Origin: Cristatella mucedo
Taxonomy: Eukaryota > Bryozoa > Phylactolaemata > Cristatellidae
Length of the DNA: 64,000 nucleotides
Assembly (NCBI GenBank): GCA_009760855.2
Contig: WPIO01000040.1
Location: 733,501 to 797,500 of the forward strand
Direction of reading: 5' to 3'
The notes beneath the pieces are model-generated. The model ran no database searches. It was not told the DNA's origin and worked only from the letters and a program-made list of their open reading frames with translations. The translations under genes were made by a program, and so were the position numbers. This document shows positions 49,237 through 61,696 of this stretch, piece by piece; position 1 is the stretch's first letter; every line of letters starts with the position of its first letter.

Positions 49237-50432
49237 ATAATCTTAAGGTCACCAACGCGTTATATGCTCTAAATTATTGATGCCGTTTTGAACTTTCTGA
49301 TATTCAAAATAACAAGGTGAATATTTACAGCGGATTAAAAAAGGAATAAGGTTCGGTCTTGCTCCAACGTTCCTTCTTAAATTAAGTTGTCTGAATCCTA
49401 ATTATAGTTCTTAATTCTACCTGAGTGCACGCTTCGCGCATTAGTGCACTGGCGAACGGGGTCGTTGTGCTTGAGAGTGGACGGGACGAAGCCGCGCCCA
49501 ATACAAGCAAGTCGCGGGCGGAGCCACTAACAGCGTTGTGTGTGCTAGCAATGACAGAATTATGTAGCTCGCACTGGAAAACGTCGGCAAAGAGAAGAGA
49601 TAGCGGTTCAACCCCCAGCCGACATTTGCCTAATGTATCTTAACTACTGAAAGTATATTTCAACCTAGATAATCCATTTCTGATTCATCCAGCAACAGCT
49701 AATGTCCTAAAACACGTCCTGTCATGTCGCTGAATTGCAGCGGAACGTGTATGCCAACCATGACAACCGCTTGGTCCCCAATTTATTGAGCTATCTCATT
49801 GCATTAAGTTTGAGCGAAGAATTTATTTTGTTTTCAAGACTGCCTCCGAAACAATTTAACTTGGCAATTGCCCACTGCTTACCCGTTAATGAAACGTCTG
49901 AGTGTCTAAAAAGATGCTAGCCTACTCCCAAATGAACTAGCGTTACAATTCTATTGTAGGCTTTGATATTTTTCACGTTAATTCTGAAAGTCTTTTTAAG
50001 TGAAATGCGACCACTTCCTTGGTTGTCTTGGTTCTGTTCGACTGAATGTGCTGTTAAAACTGGGTTAACTGAGAACTGGTCAATGATTTTTCCTTAAAGC
50101 AATTCGTTATTTAGTGGGCCTATGGGACTGAAAGGCTTAGTGTTTGGTTTAGGCAATAATCGTTTGGTCTTCACGTAGAACTTCCTCGTGCTTATCTTAG
50201 CCGAAGAATTGGCTGAATAGTTACAAAGGAATAAATACTAAAAAATAAATAAATAATAAAAATCAATAAATACAAAAAAGGTAAATACCAGACGAACAAA
50301 ATAATCCTTTGGAATGCGGCGAACAATATTTCCAACACAACGGCCAACAGATGCGTGGCTTGAGGCGGCTTGGGCGGCAAAGCCACAAGTACGTATGAAC
50401 CAAGCGAATACCCTTTGCCGATCACTACTCAC
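49237..50432. other. Intron 6 of gene B, near E6
   Basis: Aligns with 6830-8110 of gene A (GAGTGGACGGG, GTCGGCAAAGAGA). It holds no second-copy exon. AAATAAATAAATAA-type repeats at 50240-50275. Confidence 0.55.
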
Positions 50433-50609
50433 TTCGCCACCGACTGCCCAAACGCCGAAAAGAGAGAGGCACGTGAGGCTGTTACCGCCGTTTTTCGAAG
50501 GGTCGCCACTGCATTCGTAGCTGGAGAAGTTGGTGTTGACAGAGTCGCAACCATAAACGAGCATGTGATGAACCAGATCCGTATTGTTTTCCCAAATTAC
50601 AGGCTCCAT
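50433..50609 (-). CDS. MOXD1-like: Gene B exon E6: CuH-site exon with VHHM
   Basis: 177 nt, phase 0 to 0, 59 codons. It contains NTDLVHHMLVYGC, the adjacent His pair that binds CuH in the PHM/DBH family, then a cysteine loop and GVWAVGG. The acceptor CAG is fed by a ~180-nt (CT)n microsatellite on the coding strand. Donor GTGAGT. Confidence 0.94.
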
Positions 50610-50610
50610 C

Positions 50611-50629
50611 TGCAAGAGAGAGAGAGAGG

Positions 50630-50681
<52 letters not shown>

Positions 50682-50688
50682 AAGAGAT

Positions 50689-50722
<34 letters not shown>

Positions 50723-50729
50723 GGAGAGA

Positions 50730-50786
<57 letters not shown>

Positions 50787-50795
50787 AGAGAGAGA
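50611..50795. repeat. (GA)n microsatellite abutting the E6 acceptor
   Basis: About 180 bp of GA repeats with GGGA and AAGA interruptions. On the coding (minus) strand it is (CT)n running directly into TTGCAG of E6. Copy A has an ordinary acceptor here. Confidence 0.97.
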
Positions 50796-51485
50796 TTAAA
50801 TACTCAAACGGACAATGTGTGAGAGCCGTGTTCAAGTTCAAGTACAAGTTCAAATTTGAGCTTTAAAAAGCGGCAGCTCTCTCGCAGAAAGGGAACTGTG
50901 GCTGACTAGCAAAGACTCTGGGAGATGCATCTTATAACTTGAGCGGGAATTTTTTTGGCACACATTTGATTAGCAATATTCTTTAGGTCTCAAACCTATG
51001 CAAAACGGCTATTAATTGCCACAAAGCGTACTTATGTGAATAGGCTAAATCTGAGGTGTCCCTACTTTCCAAAACAATGAAGGTGTGATTATGGCAAAAC
51101 TTCCGATTGTGATTATTAATGTTCACAGTTTTATTTAATTTATTCACAATTGGATCCATGAAGCATCCTGCAATAACTCTTTAAATTGGTATTGACTCTG
51201 TACTGGTTCAGTAAGGTGCCTCAAGCTCACTAGTTCAGTCAAGTTCGAGCTGCCTAGTTTTACTTATACTATAGTGGATTCATACAGTAGAAATTGTACA
51301 GAGCTGATCTAGAGGTCTAGACTTGAGATCTAGACCCTAAGTAAATGCCGCAAGACTGGCTCAATTTAACCTCTTGCTTAGGGGCAATATCTCATCTACA
51401 ACATCAAGAGGTTACGATAACCGTCAATTGAAACTTTGTGATCCTATTCCGGCTCCGGCAAATAGTCGGCTAACCTTTATTCTTC
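50796..51485. other. Intron 5 of gene B
   Basis: CAAGTTCAAGTACAAGTTCA repeats at 50828-50860. Nothing else recognised. Confidence 0.5.
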
Positions 51486-51501
51486 TATTCTCTCTCTCTC
51501 T

Positions 51502-51540
<39 letters not shown>

Positions 51541-51600
51541 TATATATATATATAGATATATATATATATAGATATATATATATAGATATATATATATATA
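51486..51600. repeat. (TC)n, (TA)n and (TATAGA)n microsatellite
   Basis: Short TC run, then TA repeats, then a higher-order TATATATATATAGA pattern. Confidence 0.95.
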
Positions 51601-51788
51601 CCATCCTTGGAATCGTGGGTGAAATGCAATGCTAGTGACAGTGGTAATAAATGCCTAGACACAATTATTTAGACTCTGACTACTTAGACTCTTATGTTTG
51701 ATCCTTTTCACTAGATCTCCTTACACTCATGACCATTTTATGTCGTTTCTTCGCACAAGAAAATGTATTCGAAGATTTTTGCACTTAC

Positions 51789-51872
51789 CGCAACGATATG
51801 GCTTTTGTTGGCGACAGTAGGCAGCTTGACGAGAGAGCACCAGTAAATCGTCGGTTCGGCCGGGACTGTTAT
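51789..51872 (-). CDS. MOXD1-like: Gene B exon E5: start of Cu2 monooxygenase N-domain
   Basis: 84 nt, phase 0 to 0, 28 codons with the family signature TIYWCSLVKLP and NKSHIVA (TYWC and the strand before the CuH ligands). Donor GTAAGT. Only 97 nt of intron separate it from E4, the same tight spacing as in copy A. Confidence 0.92.
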
Positions 51873-51969
51873 CTGCTCATAGCAATAAATGCAGTAGGTT
51901 AGAGTATAGGTGTCCACTCCGATGACAGACTATGATGTTATGCCCGGACTCGCAATAGCTCAGTCTTAC

Positions 51970-52137
51970 CAATTGAGGTACCGGATCGATGGAAAACAGG
52001 TCATCTTCAGCTAAAACAGGTGGTTGGGCTTCTAATAGATACATGCTGTGGACGCCGCGATTTTTTTCCTCATGGTATATCGGTGTGCCCGTTGAGTCCA
52101 GATCTCCAAATGCATATATCACCTTTGTGGTGTAAGG
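51970..52137 (-). CDS. MOXD1-like: Gene B exon E4: DOMON end and linker to catalytic core
   Basis: 168 nt, phase 0 to 0, 56 codons. It reads VIYAFGDLD, then YHEEKNRGVHSMYLLEA, matching the family pattern YH..-RG-.S--LL that follows the DOMON domain. Acceptor after a pyrimidine run ending AG, donor GTAAGA. Confidence 0.93.
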
Positions 52138-53890
52138 CTAAAAAATACTGTCTCATGATACTGCAACAGGTCATCTGCTAATGCAGCAAAATATTATTCA
52201 TGTGCTAATTTAATCAGTTTAATTGATCATAAGAAGTTCCCTTGAGTAACAATAGCTACTCTTTTCTCAGGAAAGTCAACTTTGTGCGTATAAATTATCC
52301 ATACTTACGTGCCCCACTATTTTATGTTTGACGAAGGATAAAAAGATTTATTTGCGGACGCACTGCTCACAGATTAGCAGCCTTTTCCGCAATCATATAT
52401 CAGGCCTATAGTAGCTTTGAAAGTCAAGTAAAAACCTGTTTTACAACGAATATCGCATGTTGAGGAATACATTTAGTCTTTAAATGTGTTTAAATGGAAT
52501 TTCTGTCACTCAGTATATTTCTAATTTTTGTATTTGCTGATAATTTGTGATAATGGGCAAATTATTCAATGCAAAAAATACTTACTTTACCAACTGCTTA
52601 GTTATAAGTATTCCTGAAAATAGTATCTAGAATATTATCTATGCTTATATTATCTACAGATTATATAAGTAACCTTAGTGTAAACTTTTCACTCGAAATA
52701 TAGCTCTGTTTTATAAATGAAAACATGCCCTTTAAAGAACAAATTAAAGGTCCGGCTTTCTTAATAAAGTTGGTTTCGAGCTGCCTCTACATGTTGTAGA
52801 TAGCACTGTAATGATCCTGCTCTAAGGAGAGTATTTGAGATTTTGGCTAGCAAATCTAAATACGAATATAGGATTAGCAAAAACTAAAGTCATAAATACG
52901 GTTATCAAATCTTTAGTTTACAATTTTTCTTAATCCAAAGACTATTGACACGCACCCTTTCTGGATAGCTAGTTACTATTAGAATTTATTTATTATTTAT
53001 AATTTATTATTTATTTATTATTTTTAGTTATTGTATGGAAAAAGCTTCTGTTTTCCCCATGCCAATACGGCATTATGGCATTGAATAATATTATCTTGCC
53101 TCTTTTATTTAAGACATTGTTGCAAGACCTCTACAAGCCACCTCAATTCAGGTTATAATTATCATTATTAACGTAATTTTCATGTATAAAAATACGAAAT
53201 ATCGAGACATCGATGCACATTTCTCTATTCTCTTCTTGCGCATTCCCAAACACCCAAGGAAATGACGCTGTGATATCGAGTTTACCAAAGCTCGACACCA
53301 GACAGTTAAAATCACGTAATATATTGCTAGAAAAACAGCATTAACGAGCAAACTACGTAGCTGGTTTACATTGCAGATCATTTTACCTCGACTAAACTGC
53401 TGAGGAATTCAAAAATGCGTCACACTATTCAATCAACACAAAAGATGGTAGTTGGTAAATAATTGCAGTTTAAATTACTCAATTAGTATGCAAAGTAAGC
53501 TGTATACTATTATTTACTGTGATTATTATTTACTGATATTTACTTGTGATTTTGTGATTTAGAAGTCATTGTTTAGTTCATGAACCTTCGTGACCACCAC
53601 ATGTTGAACTTTCACTTCCCTTTATAGCCCTTGTAAATAATCATTATTAGCTAAATCTACTATATCAGTATTAGCAAGTATCTATATCTATTATCTATAT
53701 AATATCTAAAATATAATAGCTATATGAGTATTAGCTAAATCTACGGTGTAGATTTTCGTGGAGCTTACTTTGATAGCATCGGCTAGCCGTTGGCTTTGGC
53801 CTGACCTGGATGGCTGATATTTAACTATCAATTTGCAGATATTGGCTAACATTTTAGCATTGATACAAAATGTAGGTGACCGCACTGTAC
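52138..53890. other. Intron 4 of gene B (between E3 and E4)
   Basis: AT-rich. It aligns with 8915-10600 of gene A, including GCATCGGCTAGCCGTTGGCT at about 53777. TTTATTATTTATAATTTATT-type repeats near 52985-53025 and a local TATCTATA/TTAGCTAAATCTAC duplication at 53650-53745. Confidence 0.6.
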
Positions 53891-54037
53891 CGTTATAACA
53901 GCGTCTTCCTTATCGCACGTGTCTAAAGGTCTTGTGAAGGTTACAATCAGTTGTCCATCCTTACGCCGGCCTGATATTAGCTTGTAGTCCTGCTTTTTGT
54001 CAAGCACCGGAAGAGCTTCGGCGACAGCGTGCCTGTC
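53891..54037 (-). CDS. MOXD1-like: Gene B exon E3: DOMON domain, second half
   Basis: 147 nt, phase 0 to 0, 49 codons from DRHAVAEALP to CDKEDAVIT. Typical DOMON features are the D-QD-- pattern (LDKKQDYKL) and the strand FTRPLDTCD. Acceptor TTGCAG. The donor GTACAG is weaker than GTAAAG in the paralog. Codon 7 is GAA here and TAA in copy A. Confidence 0.93.
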
Positions 54038-55513
54038 CTGCAATATTCACACTAGAAGAAAATAATCAAACAAAAACTAGTATTGTAATTACATGAATGA
54101 TATAACAACCAGCTTAGGCCATAAGTTCTGGTGGCAATTCTGAGATATTATTGAAGAAACGATATTGTTCGTACTCATTACTAACAACTTCTCTTTCAAG
54201 GAATGCTCAATACTGGATAAGAAAACATCCTCGAGAAAAGAATAGAAAAACATATAGGATTCTAGTATTTAAGCAATTGCAGGTTTACATTTATATTCAA
54301 TGTTGTACATCATTAGTTTAATGCAGCAACGTTTATAACAAGAATACAACAAGAACAAAGTGCAACTAAATTTGTGCCACTGCCCACTAGAAGTTATTGA
54401 ATCATTCTTGATCCATCCAAAGTTTAAAAAAGAAATAGCTGATATTTCTATTGAAACGTGGCTCTTGTGAACAGGATGTTGATTAATTTGAAGTTACAAT
54501 ACCGGTGAGAAAAGTGGCTAACTCGTCTCATGCGGCTCAATTAGGCAGTAAGAGTTACTTATACACAAAAAACATTTATTTTTCTATTTTAAACTTACAT
54601 GAACGATTAATATAAATGCTACAGATTAGCTTGGATGGTTTGTATTTGCGATTATACATACGAGTAGTTTGAGTAAGGAGCTCCACGAGGTGATTTCTCC
54701 TACCGCGATTTTGTTATCCTGTGTCCTATGTCACGACTTTCATAGTCCTCAGCTCTCATATCCTTCTCGAGGAATTTGCCTAGGGATTTTAAGTTAGCTC
54801 TCGCCAGATTTTTCAGGATGACAATCAAAGAATACGAACTTTAACGGAAATACAAAAAGAGAAATTTAAAAAAGAGCCTAAAGTTCAGCTGCTTGTCCAG
54901 TTGTTTTCAGCCACGTGATATATATATGCGATCGCCCAAATACTCCGCGAACTAGCTGAGGAAAATGTTCCAGTTTATCCGTCCAGCATATCGCGTCTCG
55001 CTCTCAGCTATCTTCTGCATTAGTTTTTCGAAAAAGATGACGAACCTAAGTAATACGAACTTACAACTTTGCCTCAGTCAGCTTTGGTAAGGTAGCTTGG
55101 TGGTGCTCGAGTTCTGCTGAATCTTGCATAGAGTTGGGACGCATGGGTCGATGAGGACTAATTTCATACGCACCTGCGGCATCAACGCTTTCTGAGTGAC
55201 TACGAGTGGCTCAAAACCCACCGAAGTCCGACCTTATAGAATGCTGTTTCAAGTCATTTTATTGTTGGCTAAGTCTATTTCTGTGCCACAGGGAAAAGCA
55301 ACAAAGAAACGTCGTTAAACTTCCTTGAAGATCCTTAAAGAGTGACAATAGATTGAAGAGTCCAACGAGATACTGGTCATATTTGCTTAATTTCAAGACA
55401 CTCATCATTACCTTGAAACTATTGGAATTCTCTTTGAGGTTCATAAAAGCAGTAGCACAGAGTTAGGTTGAGATTAGTCTATGTTTCATATACAAATCAG
55501 CATGTCTTTGAAG
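54038..55513. other. Intron 3 of gene B, part next to E3
   Basis: Aligns briefly with 10750-10900 of gene A, then unique sequence. No gene recognised. Confidence 0.5.
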
Positions 55514-55521
55514 CTCTAGAT

Positions 55522-55905
55522 CAGGTGTAGGCAAACTGTGGTCTGTATGTATCCGGCCGAGCTGGCACTCCAGTTTGGCCTAGTGGCCACCCGAATATTT
55601 ATTGATGGATCCAGCCTAATTGAGTTGTGGCGGCTTCGTTCCCGTTCTTTATTGCTGTTGCAGCTCAATTTTTGGCCTGCGTTTATTTTAGAACTCGAAA
55701 CATTAGCACCTGACAGGCGAGGGATAATTTACGTCTACCTCTATAATTGCAGTGCATGTCCGTGAGTCTTTTGCCACTGTCTGTTCGTTGGCCTCGCCAC
55801 GCCCACTCAGCTGGCCTGGAGGAGTGGGCGTGATTGCTACTGGCCTAGTGTGCCTTCTTGATCTATGGAAATGATCTAGTAGTCCGAAAGGTTTGCCGAC
55901 CCCTG
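55522..55905. mobile_element. hAT-type MITE, 384 bp
   Basis: Imperfect terminal inverted repeats, CAGGTGTAGGCAAACTGTGG at one end and CAGGGGTCGGCAAACCTTTC (reverse complement of the other end), are the classical hAT CAG-GGT-GGCAAAC terminus. It is flanked by the perfect 8-bp target duplication CTCTAGAT (55514-55521 and 55906-55913). No transposase, so non-autonomous. Confidence 0.93.
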
Positions 55906-55913
55906 CTCTAGAT

Positions 55914-57215
55914 GCTTGTGACTGTGTAAAGCCACGTTGGCTCCTGTTGCAGGTCTCCGACTAATGGTATCTTTGCAGAGGCACATAATAAAAAAAATTT
56001 CGACAGGTGAAGTTGAAGATATTTAGTGACACATTTAATAATTTGCGATGTTCACTCTGAAATTAGGTCAATTTTCGCTTTTTAAAGCAAGATTTTGGAG
56101 GCTCTGCATTATTATTGAGAGGAGTTTCTACTGAACTGTTGAGGTTTTTCTTGCTCAATTAAGTATGCAATTTTCTCCTCAGCAACATGTGTACACTCGG
56201 AATTTGGACCTTCGCCACTGCCTGGCTTGTTACTAGTCTATCCTGAAGAGGATTGCTTCGTCTTATACGTGGCTACGGGGACCAGAGGGCAATACGGTGC
56301 GATCCACGAAGGAACGTGGGCATGCAAGATGATAGGTGCATCTTATCCGGCAGGTGTTCGGTAGGTTCGGCGATGATGAAGTGAAAAGTAATTGAGTACT
56401 TCGTTTTTCTGACCTTAATAAATGAATAACTATAAACTGTATGGTTTTCTTTTCTCCCGTGCAGAAGCCAGTTACAATATGGTGAAACTTTATAAGTAAA
56501 AATCTTATAGTTTATGCATCACCTGCATATCCTGCAAGAAACTGTGTCTAGGGAGCAGGGACAGTTCACCTTCACATTGAGAGCTCCTTCACAATGTTGA
56601 CTCATGAAATAAGGTGCCCTGGAAGATACTCGATCCAAGACGGGCACTCCAAACTGCAAGGTTTCAGGCCTTAGACATCTCGAAGGACATTTGTATTAAG
56701 TATTTATTTTTTCATTCTTGTCTTGATTACAATGTCCACGTACATAGTCAAACACCCATGAGTAGTATCAGCAGCTTCACAGAGGTATGTCTGTCATTGG
56801 TGGCGATTAGAAATACACTTACTCAGTGATGAAACGGCCTAGAAGCAACTTTATTGCACTGCTATCTTTTTAAGCTTCGATTAGAATTAATCTATAAAAA
56901 AACCTAGGCATATCCCAATATCTAATCTAATTAGTGATTAGAAAATTAAAATAGTTGTCTATGGAATATGCCATAACCTAAAGTTAAAATAACGTAAAAT
57001 GCAAAACTGTGGGATTGATAATATGTTGTACATTGCTATTTCAATAATGAGTACTACCCTACATCTGGTGCCGAACAGATATGCATATCAGCTGAGGTAC
57101 GGGTCTTAGTTACAGAAACATATCCATTATTAACTGAACGGGTTTACTTGGTTTCTATTATCCTCTGCTGTGGTCGCCACGCCTACATACAAGCTGGAAA
57201 AAATACAAGCTGATT
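55914..57215. other. Intron 3 of gene B, middle part
   Basis: No repeats or genes recognised. Frame 56614-56829 has no signature. Confidence 0.5.
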
Positions 57216-57375
57216 AAACAGCCTCTTTTTGTATAGCGACAGAAGACTCTTTATGAATATCACAACCGCTTGAGCAGTGGTGATAAAGAATCGCCCAATG
57301 CAGGAATCGAACCCACGACCTCGGGACCAAGGTCGTGAAAGCAACCGCCTTACCTAGTGTGCCATCACGGCTCAT
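57216..57375 (-). mobile_element. tRNA-derived SINE family 1, copy 4
   Basis: Best-preserved copy: minus-strand head GAGCCGTGATGGCACACTAG, B box GGTTCGATTCC, CACGACCTTGGTCCCGAGG, and tail TCGCTATACAAAAAGAGGC. Confidence 0.88.
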
Positions 57376-57704
57376 TTGTAATGCTGTAGCTGCCTAGTAT
57401 GTGATTACGTCTCTCCAACTGTAACCGCACAAATCTATCAAGACTATCACTAATGGGATTACTAAGCATTTTGCTATGTTTGCTAGCCAGACACTCCCAT
57501 AACTCAAAAATCTGCTGCTTAGCTCGTTTGCTTTGAATATCACAAATTACCTCATTACGCCTGTTTTTGATGACCTGCACTAGCTCCAAATCACTAGCAG
57601 CCTACAGACTTCAAGATTGTGTAAATTACTTTTATATCTCTTGATCAATGGCCTCAAGCAAACTTATCTTAATTACTCCCCGTCAATTCTTACTCTGACT
57701 AAAA

Positions 57705-57830
57705 TGGCTTAGCTACTATTCATAGGAACTTTAAATCCTTTGAAGACCGTGCCTTGGTTCGCATACATCCAAAGCGTTTTACTTCCTCCCGACTAACGAT
57801 TCCACAAGGGACTCGATACCGAATTTCACC
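57705..57830 (+). mobile_element. LINE family 1, degraded short fragment
   Basis: CTTTAAATCCTTTGAAGACC and GTGCCTTGGTTCGCAT match the FGDRAFSSYA block. Very diverged. Confidence 0.55.
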
Positions 57831-60294
57831 GATGTGATCCGTGACTTTAAACGACATGGCGAACCTGCTGCTTATGAGATATGGCACTGGCCAAAATGAT
57901 GAAAATTACATACTTCCTCGGCTTACCCCTGCTGTCTCTTGGTAAAGGGAGGTAATGGCCTGTTTCTATATTTTGGGTGATGGTCATGCGCTTTACTATC
58001 TCCTTTTGATTAATTAGCAGTAGGGCGATTTCCAGTAACCTATCTGTGGAGGACTCAACCACGCCTAACTGCTGCTTGTGAGCCGCACCATAGGTCTGAT
58101 AAATGTTAATGTATGCGTAATCAAATGCACTCGAAATTTACTTTCGTTAATCACGGATATGTATAGCTAAACCTATCAGACTAAAATCTGAAATAATTCT
58201 TGCCCGATATTTTACAGGTAGAGTTAAGCTCATTAAAAAGTAAAAATTGTTAAGTGTGACAAGCAAAGGATTGGCTGAGTTACGGAATTTATAAAGTATA
58301 AATCTATACGCAAAAGGAAGCTTTTTTAAAGCTTCAGGCACGCACCTCAACAAGCTCCACTCACGAACCTCGATCTACTAAGTTTCAAAACTTTTGCATA
58401 CAAGTCGCATTAGATGCGGAGACCGGTAAACTTGTTATTCGTACATATATATTTTTCAATTTACATTCCGGTTAGACGGGTTTTGCAGAACCATTCCATT
58501 GTTTCGTTAATGCGGAAGTCATCAGAACCTCTGATCTCTTTTCTAAGATATTTTTCTTTCGAAACGTACTCTAAAAACATATTTTATTATCAGAGAATTT
58601 TTGTTTGCATATTTCCTTGACATTTCCCTTAATCCGCACCAATGTTAGGTGCAGGCATCCTAGTCAGAACCTATTCGGAATAGTTTGGGCAACAGTGGTT
58701 ACTGCAAAAGCTAATCCTTACTTTGGTCCAAAGCAGCTCAATTTCATGCCTTAGCTGTGCAATACGATCTGCAGTTAGTATATTGCAAGATATCGTGTTG
58801 AAATAAACTCGCAAATGAGAAAAACAAACACTAGTGGCAAACTGGTTATTAGACAACCGGCAAGTAACACGAACTGCTTCATGCAAAGCTCACCTGGCTG
58901 GCAGAGCACATTGGAACTAATACAGTTTTACTATGGCCCAAAGAAATCTGGACGGCCCAGATAAGTCTCTAGCTAATGCTTAAGTGATCCTAGTTCAAAT
59001 AAGGTGGTGATAGGTGAGTTTTCCAGACCATTTTTAAGAAACCAAGCTGCAGGCCCAACTGCACGTAGATTTTAATGTTGGAAGATCAACGGTGAGACGG
59101 CTGGAAGCCAAAGATTGACATAAAACGAATAAAAAAGACCCTCTGGGGAAGAAACGAGCTTGGATAGCCGCTGTTCCATGTGTCTATGTGACTCGCTGAG
59201 ACAAAAGGGCGGGTCTTAGAATTCTCTATAGCCCACTGAAGACATATGCGGCTTTTGGTCGCATACGATCAGCAACAGAGTGATCATCACTCAACAAAGA
59301 AAAGGTGTGCAATTGATTGAGGATTCTGGAGAGCAGTGAAGAAGAGAGTGGCATGAAAGCGGCGGTGTAGGGCTAAAAACCATGTGCCACTACCGGAAGC
59401 AAGAGAGAAGATTTCCCTCCTTAAATACTAGTCATGTGAGTTTCATAGTGTAGCAACTGAGCAGTAAAAGCTTTAGCCTCCACAATTATGAAAGTGAAGG
59501 GGCGGTAAAGGCAATGCATTTTCCCATAGCGGACTTCTTGTCCAGAGGAGGCTGAATCTGATGAGGCATTTCATTCAGGTTAGAGGAAGCCCTCCATGAG
59601 CTTTGGGGGTCATATTTTTAGAAGCCTTGCACATGCTATTTTATCGTGGATTCGTTTTATCCACTTTAGAACAGGAGCATATAGCTGAACAAATTTATTT
59701 TATCGACAATGTCTTTCGACAATAGATATAATCTCATAGATAAGCTACCTGGCTTTTTTTGATAGCCCTTGCAAAAGCTGATTACACAAACCCACCACAG
59801 ACAGAATCAGGAACGACAACGCCAGAGCAGAAACGCTGTGGCATAGGCGTGGACTAGAATCCTATAATAAATTCAACGATTTATACTGAACCGTTTATGC
59901 TGCGAGAGGGTTGTGGTGTAAACGCTTAGCCCTCGACGGCATTACCGAGTTATAAGCCAGCGATTGATGACTGTCGGTCTAGGCATATGGGCCTGCATAT
60001 AGGCACTTGCAGTAAGCTGATGAAAACTTTGAAAACACCTGAATCGTTTTTTGGATAGCACTTTATCGTGAACATTTTTCGAATTAATCGATGCTTCTTA
60101 GCTGAATGTAGGGAGTCATGACAGCTGAGAGTGTTTTTTCCTCGACTCACAGCTCACTCTCTACGGAAAAGTACGCCCAATTTATGGTTGAAAACTGTCT
60201 TAGTGGAAAAGATTCTCGATCGATACATCTTGTAATGTATACCTTTCAATTTTAAAGTAGCTGTGTGTTTTACATTAGCTATTAATAATGATAA
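57831..60294. other. Intron 3 of gene B, part towards E2
   Basis: 59880-60290 aligns with 11850-12250 of gene A. No genes recognised; the frames at 57847-58886 lack signatures. Confidence 0.55.
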
Positions 60295-60445
60295 TAATAA
60301 TATGATTTATTTGTATAGGGCCCAAGATAACTTAATCTCTATTTAGGCGTTTCAGGTATGCCTCGAGACTCGAGTCCACGACCTCAGCCAGTCTTTGGTC
60401 CGAGCGAGCACCTTAACCCACCGGACCAAACCTGCTCGGCGGTGA
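60285..60445 (-). mobile_element. tRNA-derived SINE family 2, minus-strand copy
   Basis: Minus strand: A box TTTGGTCCGGTGGGTTAAGG, B box GGACTCGAGTC, then AAACGCCTAAATAGAGATTA, CTATACAAATAAATC and an (ATT)n-like tail. The tail mimics the 3' end of LINE family 1. Confidence 0.82.
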
Positions 60446-60594
60446 TTTTATCTTAGGTGGGCATGATCGTTAGTAGGACACGAGTGCAAAGGTTGCTGAA
60501 GTTTGCTGCGAAAAACGAGGTAGTATATTGCGAAAAAAGCCTCAGGATCCCAAGATCATAAATTCATACATGGAAAACAGAACGAAATACTCAC

Positions 60595-60767
60595 TTGAAG
60601 CACAATGTTGCCACTGAGGTCGACGTACGATGTCACAATGTCCGAGCCAGTCATTCCGCCGTTCGGCGAAAAGCCAAGTCCAATCCATCCTGAGGTATTT
60701 GCCGTCAGAGTAATATTGATGACATTTGAACTGGAAGACCAGTCCATTCGGTATAGACAGTTGAAAT
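60595..60767 (-). CDS. MOXD1-like: Gene B exon E2: DOMON domain, first half
   Basis: 173 nt, acceptor CCTTAG, donor GTGAGT, entry phase 1, exit phase 0. It encodes 57 full codons plus the end of a split codon, starting DFNCLYRMDW and containing the DOMON core GWIGLGFSPNGG and the strand NIVLQ. The equivalent human MOXD1 stretch also starts with a Leu-Asp and a W/G-rich strand. Paralogous to 12758-12930, with 11 of 58 residues different by my count. Confidence 0.93.
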
Positions 60768-61577
60768 CTAAGGAATAAATAGTACATGCGTAGGCAGGTT
60801 GACAAATGCAGACCAAGAACCTACCAGATTTTATTCCAGGCATACCGATTGAATTAAAGTGTACAAAGTTACAAAGCTCTATCTTATATCACAGTTCTAT
60901 ATTATACCTAAATAACTTAATAGCATTATTAAACAGCTTCCGAATATAATGGTTCCAAATATAGTGGTGGCAGACTTTTTGAGAGGTTAGCCTTTTCAGC
61001 CCACACATTTGAAGTTATATATAAGTATAATCCTTCAATTCATCCTCTAGATTCTTGGCTATCCCAAGTGAAATCAAGTAAAGCAAAGTAAAGTGTGCAG
61101 CTGAGCACCTATCCTAGGTCTTTTTTCCGGATGTGGACCTTTTTTAGCGTAGGGTGACGGGTTAGGATGTGATTCCCTAGGAACTTAAAATCCTTAAGGC
61201 ATGCGATAGAGTGAATATAAAAATACCTGGAAAGCAGAGGTTCAGAAGTAATTCTTAGGCTGCCTCATTTTCTCGATGAGCCACGAGTCACCCGTGTAAT
61301 GGTCTAAGTAATCTTCTTACCAATTTATTTTCTATAACTCGCTAACTCAGCAGCTGATGTGGCAGCGTGTAACCTACCAAGGGAAAACAGGAGCAGATTG
61401 CATTCGTCAGAATGGCCACGGCGAATGAATTTTCCTATCTCCTTTCGTAGCTCACAAAGACGCTGCTGCATACACAACGGGCAGAGGCCATTCGCCCGCT
61501 ACCCAGTGGAGCGGTTGTGCTTTGAGCCTGATGCTCCCCGTAGGCGAGAGTCCAGGCCCAGAACTACTGGTGGCCAC
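60768..61577. other. Intron 2 or 5' flank of gene B
   Basis: 61140-61215 aligns with 13275-13350. A GC-richer patch at 61350-61590 has short Cys/Arg-containing frames but no ATG-signal-peptide exon that I can defend. Confidence 0.5.
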
Positions 61578-61629
61578 CGCCCACCAAGTTGCTGATTATA
61601 ATATATATATTTATATATATATATGATTA

Positions 61630-61667
<38 letters not shown>

Positions 61668-61696
61668 TAATCGCCCACGTGGTTGCTGATTATAAT
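61578..61696. repeat. (AT)n repeat flanked by 25-bp direct repeats
   Basis: CGCCCACC/GTAGGTTGCTGATTATAAT-type 25-mers at 61578-61602 and 61672-61696 flank a palindromic AT tract (61600-61671). Confidence 0.85.
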
